This document shows, one piece after another, positions 26,045-34,620 of a stretch of 64,000 nucleotides of DNA. The position numbers and the translations under genes were made by a program. Origin of the DNA: Euzebya pacifica (lineage in GTDB: Bacteria; Actinomycetota; Nitriliruptoria; Euzebyales; Euzebyaceae); assembly GCF_003344865.1 (NCBI RefSeq), contig NZ_CP031165.1, positions 62,001 to 126,000 of the forward strand, read 5' to 3'. How positions within the stretch are numbered: the first letter of the stretch is position 1; each line of letters begins with the position of its first letter. A model generated the notes under the pieces. The model made no database searches, was not told the origin of the DNA, and saw only the letters and a list, made by a program, of their open reading frames with translations.

Positions 26045-27667
26045 ATGCTCGGAGCCACCGCACACGTCGACACGTTCACACGGGACAACCTGCCACCGCC
26101 CGATCAGTGGCCGGACTTCCTGCTGGACCACCTGGACTACCCCGAGCACCTCAACGCCGCGGTCGAGCTGACCGATCGCATGGTCGAGCGAGGCTTCGGT
26201 GACCACACCGCCCTGATCGGCAACGGCCGCCGCCGCACCTACAAGGAGCTGTCGGACTGGACCAACCGGCTGGCCCACGCGCTGGTCGAGGACTACGGCG
26301 TGCAGCCCGGCAACCGGGTGCTGCTGCGCTCGGCCAACAACCCGGCGATGGTGGCCTGCTGGCTGGCCGTCACCAAGGCCGGCGCCGTTGCGGTCAACAC
26401 CATGCCGTTGCTGCGCGCCACCGAGCTGACCGCGATCGTCGACAAGGCCGAGATCGCCTTCGGCCTCTGCGACACGCGGATGATGGACGAGCTGACGGCG
26501 TGCGCGAAGGACAGCCGCTTCCTGCGCAAGGTCATCGGCTTCGACGGCACCGCCAACCACGACGCCGAGCTGGACCGGATCGCCCTCGGCAAGGACGTGC
26601 GGTACGAGTCGGTGGACACCGGCCGCGACGACGTGGCGCTGCTGGGCTTCACCTCGGGCACGACCGGCACGCCCAAGGCGACCATGCACTTCCACCGCGA
26701 CCTGCTGGCCATCGCCGACGGGTACGCCGCCGAGGTGCTGCAGGTCACCCCCGACGACGTCTTCGTCGGGTCGCCGCCGCTGGCCTTCACCTTCGGCCTC
26801 GGCGGCCTGGCGATCTTCCCGCTGCGGTTCGGCGCCACCGCGACGCTGCTGGAGAACGCCGCCCCGCCCAACATGATCGAGATCATCGAGACGTACGGCG
26901 CGACGATCTCCTTCACCGCCCCGACGGCCTACCGGGTGATGCTGCGGGCCATGGAGGAGGGGGCCGACCTGTCGTCGCTGCGCTGCGCGGTCTCCGCCGG
27001 CGAGACCCTCCCCTCCCCGGTCTTCGAGGAGTGGGTCGAGCGGACCGGCAAGCCCCTCCTCGACGGCATCGGCACGACCGAGATGCTGCACATCTTCATC
27101 TCCAACCGGCTGGACGACGCCACCCCGGCCTGCACCGGCCGGCCCGTCACCGGGTACGAGGCCAAGGTGGTCGGCGACGACATGCAGGAGCTGCCGACGG
27201 GTGAGGTGGGACGGCTGGCGGTGCGCGGGCCGACAGGGTGCCGCTACCTGGCCGACGACCGGCAGGCCGGCTACGTCCGCGACGGCTGGAACCTGACCGG
27301 GGACTCCTTCAGCCGCGACGAGGAGGGTCGGTTCCACTTCGCCGCCCGCAACGACGACATGATCATCTCCGCCGGCTACAACATCGCCGGTCCCGAGGTG
27401 GAGGCGGCGCTGCTCGGCCATCCCGACGTGGCGGAGTGTGCGGTGGTCGGGGTCCCCGACGAGGAGCGGGGCCACATCGTCCAGGCCCACGTCGTGCTGA
27501 CCGACGGCGTGGACGGCGACGACGCGTGCGTGCTGCGGCTGCAGACCCACGTCAAGGCCGCCATCGCGCCGTACAAGTACCCGCGCTCGATCGAGTTCCA
27601 CGACGCCCTGCCGAAGACCCAGACCGGCAAGATCCAGCGCTTCCGGTTGCGAGGGGAGATCCGTTGA
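26045..27667 (+). CDS. Aryl-CoA ligase (benzoate/2-aminobenzoate-CoA ligase family)
   Basis: A class I adenylate-forming enzyme of 540 residues that activates an aromatic acid with ATP and CoA. The P-loop FTSGTTGTPKATMH starts at Thr203, GTTEMLHIF is the A5-like motif, and PKTQTGKIQ holds the C-terminal catalytic lysine. The N-terminal extension of about 50 residues (DNLPPPDQWPDFLLDHLDYP) resembles benzoate- and 2-aminobenzoate-CoA ligases. It supplies substrate for the monooxygenase/reductase at the head of the operon. It begins three bases after the acyl-CoA dehydrogenase stop. Confidence 0.88.
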   Translation: MLGATAHVDTFTRDNLPPPDQWPDFLLDHLDYPEHLNAAVELTDRMVERGFGDHTALIGNGRRRTYKELSDWTNRLAHALVEDYGVQPGNRVLLRSANNPAMVACWLAVTKAGAVAVNTMPLLRATELTAIVDKAEIAFGLCDTRMMDELTACAKDSRFLRKVIGFDGTANHDAELDRIALGKDVRYESVDTGRDDVALLGFTSGTTGTPKATMHFHRDLLAIADGYAAEVLQVTPDDVFVGSPPLAFTFGLGGLAIFPLRFGATATLLENAAPPNMIEIIETYGATISFTAPTAYRVMLRAMEEGADLSSLRCAVSAGETLPSPVFEEWVERTGKPLLDGIGTTEMLHIFISNRLDDATPACTGRPVTGYEAKVVGDDMQELPTGEVGRLAVRGPTGCRYLADDRQAGYVRDGWNLTGDSFSRDEEGRFHFAARNDDMIISAGYNIAGPEVEAALLGHPDVAECAVVGVPDEERGHIVQAHVVLTDGVDGDDACVLRLQTHVKAAIAPYKYPRSIEFHDALPKTQTGKIQRFRLRGEIR

Positions 27668-28077
27668 CCGAGCGGTCCACGTCCCTTCCCGAGCCCCTCC
27701 ATCCGGCGGGGTGGCGGCGTGCGGTGGGCTATGCCAACGGCATGGTCGCTGAGGGGCGGCAGGTCCATGTCGCCGGGCAGATCGGCTGGACCGGCGACCA
27801 GGTGTTCGAGACCGACGACTTCGTCGGACAGGCACGTCAGGCGATGCGCAACATCGTCGCCGTGCTCGCCGAGGCCGACGCCGGCCCCGAACACCTCGTC
27901 CGGTTGAACTGGTACGTGGTGGACAAGGCCGAGTACCTGGCTGGCGTCCGCGAGCTCGGGGCTGCCTACCGCGAGGTGCTGGGCGACCACTACCCCGCGA
28001 TGACGCTGGTGCAGGTGGTCGCGCTGCTCGAGGACCGGGCGCGCGTCGAGATCGAGGCGACGGCCGTTGTGTCCTGA
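27664..28077 (+). CDS. RidA-family protein (enamine/imine deaminase type)
   Basis: A 137-residue RidA/YjgF protein starting at a TTG (27664) that overlaps the ligase stop. AGQIGWTGD and RLNWYVVDKAEYLAG are family features. RidA proteins hydrolyse enamines and imines. In a 2-aminobenzoyl-CoA pathway the reduced, dearomatised product is an enamine, so this gene offers a direct route for ammonia release. That assignment is inference from context. Confidence 0.85.
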   Translation: MTERSTSLPEPLHPAGWRRAVGYANGMVAEGRQVHVAGQIGWTGDQVFETDDFVGQARQAMRNIVAVLAEADAGPEHLVRLNWYVVDKAEYLAGVRELGAAYREVLGDHYPAMTLVQVVALLEDRARVEIEATAVVS

Positions 28078-28089
28078 GGGCAGGGACCC

Positions 28090-28129
28090 GCAGGCGGACC
28101 CAGCGGCGCGGTGCCGTGGGGCCGCCTGC
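28090..28129. terminator. Bidirectional hairpin terminator
   Basis: GCAGGCGG (28090-28097) pairs with CCGCCTGC (28122-28129), continuing inward after one mismatch with CCCA/TGGG, giving a 12-bp stem between the convergent ridA-like and dodecin genes. There is no U tract, which is common in high-GC actinobacteria. Confidence 0.5.
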
Positions 28130-28134
28130 CGATG

Positions 28135-28353
28135 TCAGCTGGCGTCGTCCTCGTACTTGAACGAGACGTTGACCTTCGCGCGGTAGTGCGTGACGGCGCC
28201 GTCCTCGAGGACGAGGTCGAGCTCGGCGATCTCGGCGACCCGCAGGTCGCGCAGCGAGGAGGACGCCCGTTCGACGGCTGCTGACGCAGCCCGCTCCCAG
28301 CTCTCGGTGCTGGTGCCGACCAGCTGGATGACCTTGTAGACGCGCTCTGTCAT
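28135..28353 (-). CDS. Dodecin family flavin-binding protein
   Basis: A 72-residue protein matching dodecins: RVYKVIQLVGTSTESWERAA at the N-terminus and HYRAKVNVSFKYED at the C-terminus. Dodecins assemble into hollow dodecamers that store or buffer flavins or CoA. The ATG at 28353 begins the family's conserved start. It lies head-to-head with the cyclase gene, inside a region rich in flavin and CoA enzymes. Confidence 0.9.
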   Translation of the reverse strand: MTERVYKVIQLVGTSTESWERAASAAVERASSSLRDLRVAEIAELDLVLEDGAVTHYRAKVNVSFKYEDDAS

Positions 28354-28519
28354 GGTGGAGCCCTTCGTACTGGCGCAACCGGTGTCACGCCAACGACCAG
28401 CCGACCGCGTGCGGACCAGCCTGTCAACATCGATCGAGACGATCGGGACGTCGGCACGCACCTTCGGCATCCCCTAGGGTTCGCCGCACCACGGGGACCC
28501 GCTGATCCAAGGAGCTGTC
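28354..28519. promoter_or_regulatory. Divergent promoter region, dodecin and cyclase
   Basis: On the plus strand a -10-like TAGGGT (28475-28480) and an AAGGAG ribosome site precede the ATG at 28520. On the minus strand a perfect TTGACA (28427-28422) precedes the dodecin gene, but the base run 17 bases on (TCGGCT) is a poor -10. I see no clear palindrome. Confidence 0.3.
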
Positions 28520-29293
28520 ATGTCCGTACTCGCGAGCCTGGTCGACGCGCTCGGCAACGGATCGATCGAGGTGGTCGACCTGACCGCCCCGCTGTCGTCG
28601 GACACCCCCCTCCTCGAGCTGCCGCCGGAGTTCGGGCAGACCGCCCGGTTCGAGCTGGAGGAGATCAGCCGCTACGACGACCGTGGCCCGGCCTGGTACT
28701 GGAACAACTTCCGTACCGGTGAGCACACCGGCACCCACTTCGACGCCCCCAACCACTGGGTCACCGGCAAGGACCTGGCCGACATCGGCTCGGTGACCCC
28801 GTCGGCCTTCGTCGCGCCGGCCGTCGTCCTCGACGTCACGGCCGAGGTCGAGCAGGACCCGCACTTCCTCGTCGAGCGGTCCCACCTCGACGCCTTCCAG
28901 GACGAACACGGTCCCTTCCCCGCCGGTGGCTGGCTGCTGTGCCGTACCGGCTGGTCGTCGCGCACGACCCAGGAGGAGATGCTCAACAACACCGACGTCG
29001 GCCCCTCCTCACCCGGGATGAGCCCCGAGTGCGCCCGCTGGGTCGCCGAGGAGTCGGTGCTGCAGGGCATCGGCGTGGAGACCGTCGGCACCGACGCGGG
29101 CGCCGCTCACTCCTTCGACCCGCCCTTCCCCTGCCACTCCTTCCTGCTGGGCAACGACAAGTACGGGCTGGCCCAGCTGCAGAACCTCGACCGGCTTCCC
29201 GCGACGGGTGCGGTCGTCATCGCCCCACCGCTGAAGATCGTCGGCGGGTCCGGCTCGCCGGTGCGCGTCGTCGCCCTCGTCGAACGGTCGTGA
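28520..29293 (+). CDS. Cyclase-family metallohydrolase, isatin hydrolase-like
   Basis: A 257-residue protein of the cyclase/kynurenine-formamidase fold. The metal motif HxxxHxD is His69, His73 and Asp75 in EHTGTHFDAPNHW. Its length and the segment RYDDRGPAWYWNN before the motif recall Mn-dependent isatin hydrolases more than the shorter kynurenine formamidases (about 210 residues). It would open isatin to isatinate (2-aminophenylglyoxylate). AAGGAG precedes the ATG, and its stop overlaps the thiamine-diphosphate enzyme (GTGA). Placement next to 2-aminobenzoyl-CoA genes supports the idea. Biochemical identity is inferred. Confidence 0.75.
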   Translation: MSVLASLVDALGNGSIEVVDLTAPLSSDTPLLELPPEFGQTARFELEEISRYDDRGPAWYWNNFRTGEHTGTHFDAPNHWVTGKDLADIGSVTPSAFVAPAVVLDVTAEVEQDPHFLVERSHLDAFQDEHGPFPAGGWLLCRTGWSSRTTQEEMLNNTDVGPSSPGMSPECARWVAEESVLQGIGVETVGTDAGAAHSFDPPFPCHSFLLGNDKYGLAQLQNLDRLPATGAVVIAPPLKIVGGSGSPVRVVALVERS

Positions 29294-30927
29294 AGGTCGC
29301 CGAGGCGCTCGGCCGGGCGTTGGTGGCGGAGGGGGCAGGACAGGTCTTCGGCGTCGTCGGCTCGGGCAACTTCCACATCACCAACGCCCTCGTCGCCGCG
29401 GGGGCACGGTTCGTTGCCGCCCGTCACGAGGGCGGGGCGGCGACGATGGCCGACGCCTACAGCCGGATGGGTGGTGGCGTCGGGTTGCTGAGCGTGCACC
29501 AGGGCTGCGGCCTGACCAACGCCATGACCGGGATCGCCGAGGCCGCCAAGAGCCGCACGCCGCTGCTCGTCCTGGCCGCCGAGGTCACCAACCGCCAGTC
29601 CAACTTCTGGGTCGACCAGACCGCTCTTGCGGAGTCCGTCGGCGCGGTGTCCGCACGCATCACGTCCGCCGACACCGCCGTCGAGCAGGGGGTGGCCGCC
29701 TTCCGACGGGCACGGGACGAACGTCGCACGGTCATCCTCAACCTGCCGTTGCCGGTCCAGGACATGGAGGCCGGGCACGGGGCGACCAGCCGGAACCCCG
29801 ACACGCACCCGGAGGCGTCGTCGGTGATCCCGAGTGACGAGGACGTCGCGCTGCTGGTGGCGGCGCTGCGGGACGCCGAACGTCCGGTCTTCGTCGCCGG
29901 CCGCGGATCGCGTGGCCCCGGCTGCCGGGAGGCGCTGGAGGCGCTGGCCGACCGGACCGGTGCGTTGGTCGCCACGTCCGCGGTGGCCAAGGGCCTGTTC
30001 AACGGCAACCCGTGGTCGCTGGACGTCTCGGGCGGCTTCTCCTCACCGCTGGCCGCCGAGCTGATCCGCGACGCCGACCTGATCGTGGGGTGGGGCTGCG
30101 CGCTGAACATGTGGACCACCCGCCACGGCCACCTGATCGGCGAGGACACCCGTGTGATCCAGGTCGACCTCGAGCGCAGCGCCATCGGGGCGTGGCAGGA
30201 CCGTGCCGAGGGGGTCATCGGCGACGTCCGTGCCACCGCCACGGCCGCCCTCGAGGAGGTCACGGCCGCCGACGGCTATCGGCGCGAGACCATTCGGGAC
30301 CGCATCGCCGCGGAGGTCCGCTGGCGCGACGTGCCCTACGACGACGAGGGCACCGAGGACCGCATCGACCCGCGGACACTCACCATCGCGCTGGACGACC
30401 TGCTCCCGGCGGAACGGATCGTTGGCGTCGACTCGGGCAACTTCATGGGCCACCCCAGCATGTTCCTGTCGGTCCCCGACGAGCAGGGCTTCTGCTTCAC
30501 CCAGGCCTTCCAGTCCATCGGGCTGGGGCTCGCAACCACCATCGGGGCCGCGCTGGCCCAGCCCGACCGCCTGCCGGTCGCGGCCGTCGGCGACGGGGGC
30601 CTCCTCATGGGGGTGTCGGAGCTGGAGACCGTCGCACGGCTCGGCCTGCCCATGGTCGTCGTCGTCTACAACGACGAGGCGTACGGCGCAGAGGTCCACC
30701 ACTTCGGACCTCATGGGCACGAGCTGGGCACCGTGGAGTTCCCCCCGACCGACATCGCCGCGGTCGCCCGTGGCTTCGGCTTCGAGGCGACCACGGTCCG
30801 GGTGCCGTCGGACCTGGCGCCGGTTCGTGCATGGTTGGACGGCCCGCGTGACCGGCCCCTCCTGATCGATGCCAAGGTCATCAGCCAGGCGTCGTGGTGG
30901 CTCGAGGAGGCCTTCGCCGGCCACTGA
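29290..30927 (+). CDS. Thiamine-diphosphate-dependent decarboxylase-like enzyme
   Basis: A 545-residue enzyme of the acetolactate synthase/benzoylformate decarboxylase superfamily. Glu47 (ARHEGGAA) is the cofactor-activating glutamate. The ThDP/Mg motif starts at GDGG (residue 434) and ends in VVYNDEAYGAE. The GTG start overlaps the cyclase stop. If the cyclase makes isatinate, an aryl-2-oxoacid like benzoylformate, this enzyme could decarboxylate it toward 2-aminobenzaldehyde or 2-aminobenzoate. Other 2-oxoacid chemistry is possible, because the family is broad and substrate residues cannot be read reliably by eye. Confidence 0.82.
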   Translation: MKVAEALGRALVAEGAGQVFGVVGSGNFHITNALVAAGARFVAARHEGGAATMADAYSRMGGGVGLLSVHQGCGLTNAMTGIAEAAKSRTPLLVLAAEVTNRQSNFWVDQTALAESVGAVSARITSADTAVEQGVAAFRRARDERRTVILNLPLPVQDMEAGHGATSRNPDTHPEASSVIPSDEDVALLVAALRDAERPVFVAGRGSRGPGCREALEALADRTGALVATSAVAKGLFNGNPWSLDVSGGFSSPLAAELIRDADLIVGWGCALNMWTTRHGHLIGEDTRVIQVDLERSAIGAWQDRAEGVIGDVRATATAALEEVTAADGYRRETIRDRIAAEVRWRDVPYDDEGTEDRIDPRTLTIALDDLLPAERIVGVDSGNFMGHPSMFLSVPDEQGFCFTQAFQSIGLGLATTIGAALAQPDRLPVAAVGDGGLLMGVSELETVARLGLPMVVVVYNDEAYGAEVHHFGPHGHELGTVEFPPTDIAAVARGFGFEATTVRVPSDLAPVRAWLDGPRDRPLLIDAKVISQASWWLEEAFAGH

Positions 30928-30956
30928 CGTCCACGGCGTCGTCGGGGGTGGACACG

Positions 30957-30987
30957 ACGACGCCCCGACCAACGGTCGGGGCGTCGT
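30957..30987. terminator. Strong bidirectional hairpin terminator
   Basis: ACGACGCCCCGACC (30957-30970) pairs perfectly with GGTCGGGGCGTCGT (30974-30987): a 14-bp stem with a three-base loop between two convergent genes. Confidence 0.75.
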
Positions 30988-31007
30988 GAGCTGGATCGAG
31001 CTTGGTG

Positions 31008-32093
31008 CTAGTCGACCTCTTGGTCGGCGGCGTGACGGGCCATGGCTGCCACCTCGTCCGAGACCAGGTCGGTCGGTCCGAAGGTGATGATCGTCGACGG
31101 CTGGTTGTCGTACAGGTAGTTGAACGGCCCGTCGGGGATGGAGTCGGTCTGCACGTAGACCAGGGGGGCGTCGGTGACGGAGGCGGCGGCACCACCGGTG
31201 AGGGCGTAGACCCATCCGTCGGGGAAGAAGCCGTTCACGAGGCCGACCGAGGCCGTGCCGCCGCCGCGAACCTGGTACTCGTTGGCGATCGCCACCGAGG
31301 TCTCGTCGCGGGTCGAGCCCGAGATACGGACGATGCTGGCGGGGTCGGGGGCGTTGGCCCGCAGCTCCTCCTCCACTCCCTGCGAGAGGGCGCCGGTGCC
31401 GCCGAGCAGGGTCACCCGGTCGAAGAAGGTGATGTCCCGGGCGAACAGGAAGTCACGGACGGCAGGGTGCAGCGCCGTGCCCTGGGTGACCAGGATGGGG
31501 ACGTTGAAGCGGCTGCCGTAGGCCCCGGCGGCTGCCGAGTCGGCGAAGTTGTCGCTGCGGGCGACCATCGCCTCGACGTTGCCGTTGGTGCGACCCTCGA
31601 TCACCTGGGCGACGACCACGGAGGTTTCCACACGAGACGGGCCCTCGAGTCGCTCGACACACCAGCCCTGGATGCTGATCTCCTCAGCCGCCGCGAACGA
31701 CACGGCGTTCGGGCCGCCGAGGATGTAGACATCGGCCGGCTGGTCGTCGCAGTTGGGACCAGCGTTGGGGGCAAGGAGGGTGTTGATCTCCTCCAGCACC
31801 TCTTGGCGGATGGGGGCGTCCGGGCCCCCGTCGGTCAGCAGCAGCGGACCGCCCACGGTGCCGGCCAGGGCCGATCCGCCGAGGTTGTCGGCAAAGTCGT
31901 CGTTGCGTCCGACGACGAGCGTGTCGACGGTGCCGGGCCCGAAGGTGCTGGCCGACACCTCGATCGAGGCCAGCGAGGGGTCCAGGGAGTCGGCGGTGCG
32001 GAGGTCCTGGGCTGCGGCAGGTGCCGCGAGGAGGGTCGTTGCCAGCGCGCCGGCAAGGACGGCGCGGTGACCGCGCCGAAGGGTGAGGGTCAA
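31008..32093 (-). CDS. Secreted cell-wall-binding repeat 2 (CWB2) protein
   Basis: About 361 residues made almost entirely of CWB2 repeats, the envelope-anchoring domain first known from clostridial S-layer proteins. Repeats show VVGRNDDFADNLGGSALAG, VYILGGPNAVS, ARSDNFADSAAAGAYG and VTLLGGTGALS. A signal peptide (GHRAVLAGALATTLLAAPAAAQ) follows the chosen TTG at 32093. No ATG is available; a GTG at 32201 would put 36 odd residues before the signal. No separate catalytic domain is seen, so it is a wall-coat or scaffold protein. It is the second CWB2 locus in the window. Confidence 0.82.
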   Translation of the reverse strand: MTLTLRRGHRAVLAGALATTLLAAPAAAQDLRTADSLDPSLASIEVSASTFGPGTVDTLVVGRNDDFADNLGGSALAGTVGGPLLLTDGGPDAPIRQEVLEEINTLLAPNAGPNCDDQPADVYILGGPNAVSFAAAEEISIQGWCVERLEGPSRVETSVVVAQVIEGRTNGNVEAMVARSDNFADSAAAGAYGSRFNVPILVTQGTALHPAVRDFLFARDITFFDRVTLLGGTGALSQGVEEELRANAPDPASIVRISGSTRDETSVAIANEYQVRGGGTASVGLVNGFFPDGWVYALTGGAAASVTDAPLVYVQTDSIPDGPFNYLYDNQPSTIITFGPTDLVSDEVAAMARHAADQEVD

Positions 32094-32219
32094 GTGAGGG
32101 ACAGCTTTCTGGTTGGTGATGCTGGGGGACTGGCGGAACGTAGGCCCAGCCGTGCGGTCAACGCACGCGGTGTGCACCTGGTGGGACAGTCGACCGTTCA
32201 CTGCCGCGGGCTCCGTCGG

Positions 32220-32558
32220 TCAGGCCGACCGGGGCGCGTACATGATCACCGCGACGCCGATCAGGCAGACCGCGGCGCCGATCAGGTCGTAGCGGTCGGG
32301 CCTGAACCCGTCCGCCAGGACGCCCCACAGCAACGATCCGGCGACGAACACGCCGCCGTAGGCCGCGAGGACCCGTCCGAAGTTGTTGTCGGGCTGCAGG
32401 GTGGCCACGAAGCCGTAGCCAGCCAGCGCCAGGATGCCCGCACCGACCCACACGAGGCCACGGTTCTCGCGTACCCCCTGCCAGACCAGCCACGCCCCAC
32501 CGATCTCGAGGACGGCCGCGGCCAGGAACAGCAGGATCGAACGAAGGGCGTCGGGCAT
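32220..32558 (-). CDS. YnfA family (UPF0060) small membrane protein
   Basis: A 112-residue four-helix membrane protein with the family's conserved C-terminal pattern [15 protein letters not shown] ... [17 protein letters not shown]. YnfA proteins resemble small multidrug-resistance transporters, but physiological substrates are unsettled. It is divergent from the hypothetical gene at 32603. Confidence 0.9.
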   Translation of the reverse strand: MPDALRSILLFLAAAVLEIGGAWLVWQGVRENRGLVWVGAGILALAGYGFVATLQPDNNFGRVLAAYGGVFVAGSLLWGVLADGFRPDRYDLIGAAVCLIGVAVIMYAPRSA

Positions 32559-32567
32559 CGCCGGAAC

Positions 32568-32596
32568 GTAACAGCGGGGCGGGCCGCGGCTACGGT
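32568..32596 (+). promoter_or_regulatory. Leaderless promoter of the hypothetical gene
   Basis: GTAACA (32568-32573), 17 bases, TACGGT (32591-32596); the ATG at 32603 falls on the expected transcription start and has no ribosome site. Confidence 0.45.
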
Positions 32597-32602
32597 CATC
32601 CG

Positions 32603-33619
32603 ATGCCGAACCGCCCCACGCCCCCGGAGACCACGTCCATCATCGCCCTGCTCGAGGCGCGATCGTCGGTCATCCGCTACATCGGCCAGTCGGTGGCGCC
32701 CCGCCCGACGTTCGTCCGCCACGCCCGCGGCCACGCCAAGGACTTCCGCCGGGTGGTACTCCACGAGGCGGTCGAGGTCGGCGACGTGGCCGCCTACCAC
32801 CAGCAGGAGGAGATCGCCCACGCCGTCCGTGCGGGGCATCCGTTGCTGAACGAGCAGGGGCTCCCGACCAACCTGATGACCGAGCCGACGGTGCGGGCCG
32901 CCCGAGACCGTGCGCTCGAGGCAGTCGCGGCCGGCGACGGCACGCTCGACGACCTGCCTGCCCAGCTCGAGGCCGATCGGGTGATGTGTGCATTCCAGGC
33001 CGAGGCGCGGACGTCGGGTGTGACGCAGCCGCTGGCCCACCCGACGTGGCGGCTGGACGTCCGGCCCGCCCGGACCGGCACCGTCCCGGTGGGGTTCGCC
33101 GACATCGTGGAGGACCCCGTGGCGCAGGCGCCGCTGCTGGACACGTCGGCGCTGGACGACCGGGCCGCCGCCCTCCTGCGTCGCTTCGCCGTCGTGCGAA
33201 CCGCGGAGGGCCTCCAGGCCATCGCCGACGGGTACGCCATGTGGGCAACGGGCCAGCGGGCCCGGAACAACCGCGACGCCACCGCCGCCCGGTTCGTCCG
33301 CGACGGGCTCGCCGAGCTGCGCATGCCCCGCCGCGACCTCGGGGCCATCCTCGACCGGCACCTCCCGGGCGCCACCGACCGGCTCGTGGACATCGACGGC
33401 ATGGAGATCGGACGCCGGGACTCCCTCGTCCTGATCACCGACGACGCCGACCGGCTGGACACCCTGGCCACCGCGCTGATCGGCATGGCCGTCGACGTCG
33501 ACGCCTCCACCGCCAAGCCGGTCCGCCAGCGCACGACCAGCCACGACACCCAGCAGGTCCTGCTCCGGGCCTCCCAGGCGATCGTCCTGGCCGACGAGCT
33601 CCGCCGGGCCAGGGCCTGA
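32603..33619 (+). CDS. Uncharacterised protein of 338 residues
   Basis: No family recognised. It is a soluble, highly charged protein without signal or membrane segments. A basic stretch ([14 protein letters not shown]) lies near residue 40. Helical segments dominate the middle ([18 protein letters not shown]), and the C-terminal third has an acidic [20 protein letters not shown] patch. Composition and codon use match the neighbours. The ATG is placed at a predicted leaderless start. It is followed by the first 50-bp repeat array with no co-directional partner gene. Confidence 0.65.
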   Translation: MPNRPTPPETTSIIALLEARSSVIRYIGQSVAPRPTFVRHARGHAKDFRRVVLHEAVEVGDVAAYHQQEEIAHAVRAGHPLLNEQGLPTNLMTEPTVRAARDRALEAVAAGDGTLDDLPAQLEADRVMCAFQAEARTSGVTQPLAHPTWRLDVRPARTGTVPVGFADIVEDPVAQAPLLDTSALDDRAAALLRRFAVVRTAEGLQAIADGYAMWATGQRARNNRDATAARFVRDGLAELRMPRRDLGAILDRHLPGATDRLVDIDGMEIGRRDSLVLITDDADRLDTLATALIGMAVDVDASTAKPVRQRTTSHDTQQVLLRASQAIVLADELRRARA

Positions 33620-33624
33620 CCCGC

Positions 33625-33724
33625 GTGTCGCCTCAGTCGCGCCGTGCGCGACTGGTCCGACACGCCTCCGATGCGTGTTGTCTCAGTCGCAGGGGGCTCG
33701 ACTGGTCCGACGCACATGGGAGGG
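33625..33724. repeat. 50-bp tandem repeat array, two copies
   Basis: Two units start at 33625 and 33675, with CTCAGTCGC at 33632 and 33682, exactly 50 bases apart. Each unit contains two inverted repeats: CAGTCG...CGACTG around a G-rich centre, and CCGACACGC...GCGTGT around CTCCGAT. The same unit occurs at 34621-34780 on the other side of the secreted-protein gene. Confidence 0.8.
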
Positions 33725-33738
33725 TCCGCCGAAGTCAA

Positions 33739-33754
33739 TACCCGCCGGCGGGTA
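33739..33754. promoter_or_regulatory. Perfect 16-base palindrome (operator-like)
   Basis: TACCCGCCGGCGGGTA is fully self-complementary and lies 88 bases before the secreted-protein ATG. Uninterrupted palindromes of this size are typical of TetR-type operators; no regulator gene is adjacent. Confidence 0.4.
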
Positions 33755-33841
33755 GGCACTGCGAGAGGTGAACGGCGTCCGGTTGGCGAATGACCCGCTG
33801 GTGACCGAGGACCGATCCCGGTCCCTTCCCAAGGAGCATCC

Positions 33842-34555
33842 ATGCGTGTTGCCCTCAGCGTCGTCGCGCTCTTCCTGGTCACTGCCCTCGGGCTGCCGGC
33901 CGGCGCGGTCGAACCAGCCCCCCACATCACCGACCCGGCCGGTGACGCCAACGCCATCAACGGTCAGGGCCTCGTCACCGGCAGCGCCGCCCAGGGCACG
34001 TCGACCCCCGTCGGCTATGCACCTGCCGACCTCCTCGCCGTCCGCTACGCCACCGCCTACAAGGCCGTGCCGGTCGGTGGGGACGGCCTCACCTACGTCC
34101 AGTCCGGGCTCGAGGCACACATCACCACGGCGGCCCCGGCCACCAGCGCCGGCCCGACCCTGATCTACCGGCTCAACGTCGAGGTCGGCAGCTGCGGCGG
34201 CTTCGTGCAGTACTACCTGAACGGGCCGGCCAGCGGACCCACCGACGGCACGACCCTGGAGTTCCGCCAGTTCGCCAGCCGCGGCTGCGCGGCCGACGCC
34301 ACCATCCGGCCGGCCGGCTGGTACGCCTCGGTCACCGGCAACACCCTCGTGTTCCACATGCCGCTCAGCGGCCTGTCCGGCGCGGACAGGAGCAACTTCT
34401 CGGTGGGCCGTTCGGTGGTGACCTCGACGGCGGAGGTCCGCACCCAGCTCGCCGCCCTGACCGCCCCGGCGATCGACCTGACCGCCCCCGGGACCACGTT
34501 CGTCATCGGGTCCGACCGACCGGCCGACGTCCCGTGCACGGTGGGCTGCCCGTAG
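33842..34555 (+). CDS. Secreted protein of unknown function
   Basis: A 237-residue protein with a clear signal peptide (MRVALSVVALFLVTALGLPAGA) and a mature part rich in beta-strand-like segments. It begins with DPAGDANAING, a motif often seen at the start of secreted actinobacterial proteins with a DOMON-like or carbohydrate-binding look. Two cysteine pairs are possible (CGG/RGC and the C-terminal CTVGC). AAGGAG lies before the ATG. It is bracketed by the two 50-bp repeat arrays and has its own terminator. No enzymatic motif is visible. Confidence 0.75.
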   Translation: MRVALSVVALFLVTALGLPAGAVEPAPHITDPAGDANAINGQGLVTGSAAQGTSTPVGYAPADLLAVRYATAYKAVPVGGDGLTYVQSGLEAHITTAAPATSAGPTLIYRLNVEVGSCGGFVQYYLNGPASGPTDGTTLEFRQFASRGCAADATIRPAGWYASVTGNTLVFHMPLSGLSGADRSNFSVGRSVVTSTAEVRTQLAALTAPAIDLTAPGTTFVIGSDRPADVPCTVGCP

Positions 34556-34582
34556 GCCACGGCTCGAGCTGGCTCCCGCCAC

Positions 34583-34617
34583 ACAACGACCGGCCCCGAA
34601 CCGGGACCGGCCGTTGT
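34583..34617 (+). terminator. Hairpin terminator after the secreted-protein gene
   Basis: ACAACG (34583-34588) pairs with CGTTGT (34612-34617), and CCGG with CCGG inside, with two mismatches and a short GAAC loop. It lies 28 bases after the stop and immediately before the second repeat array. Confidence 0.5.
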
Positions 34618-34620
34618 CGT

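Noticed and set aside
24851-28378. A 1,175-codon minus-strand open frame
   Set aside because: It is antisense to acyl-CoA dehydrogenase, ligase and RidA genes. Only its distal end corresponds to a real gene in another frame (dodecin).
31008-32201. Start of the CWB2 gene at the GTG at 32201
   Set aside because: It would put 36 non-signal residues before a good signal peptide. The TTG at 32093 fits better, though it is not proven.
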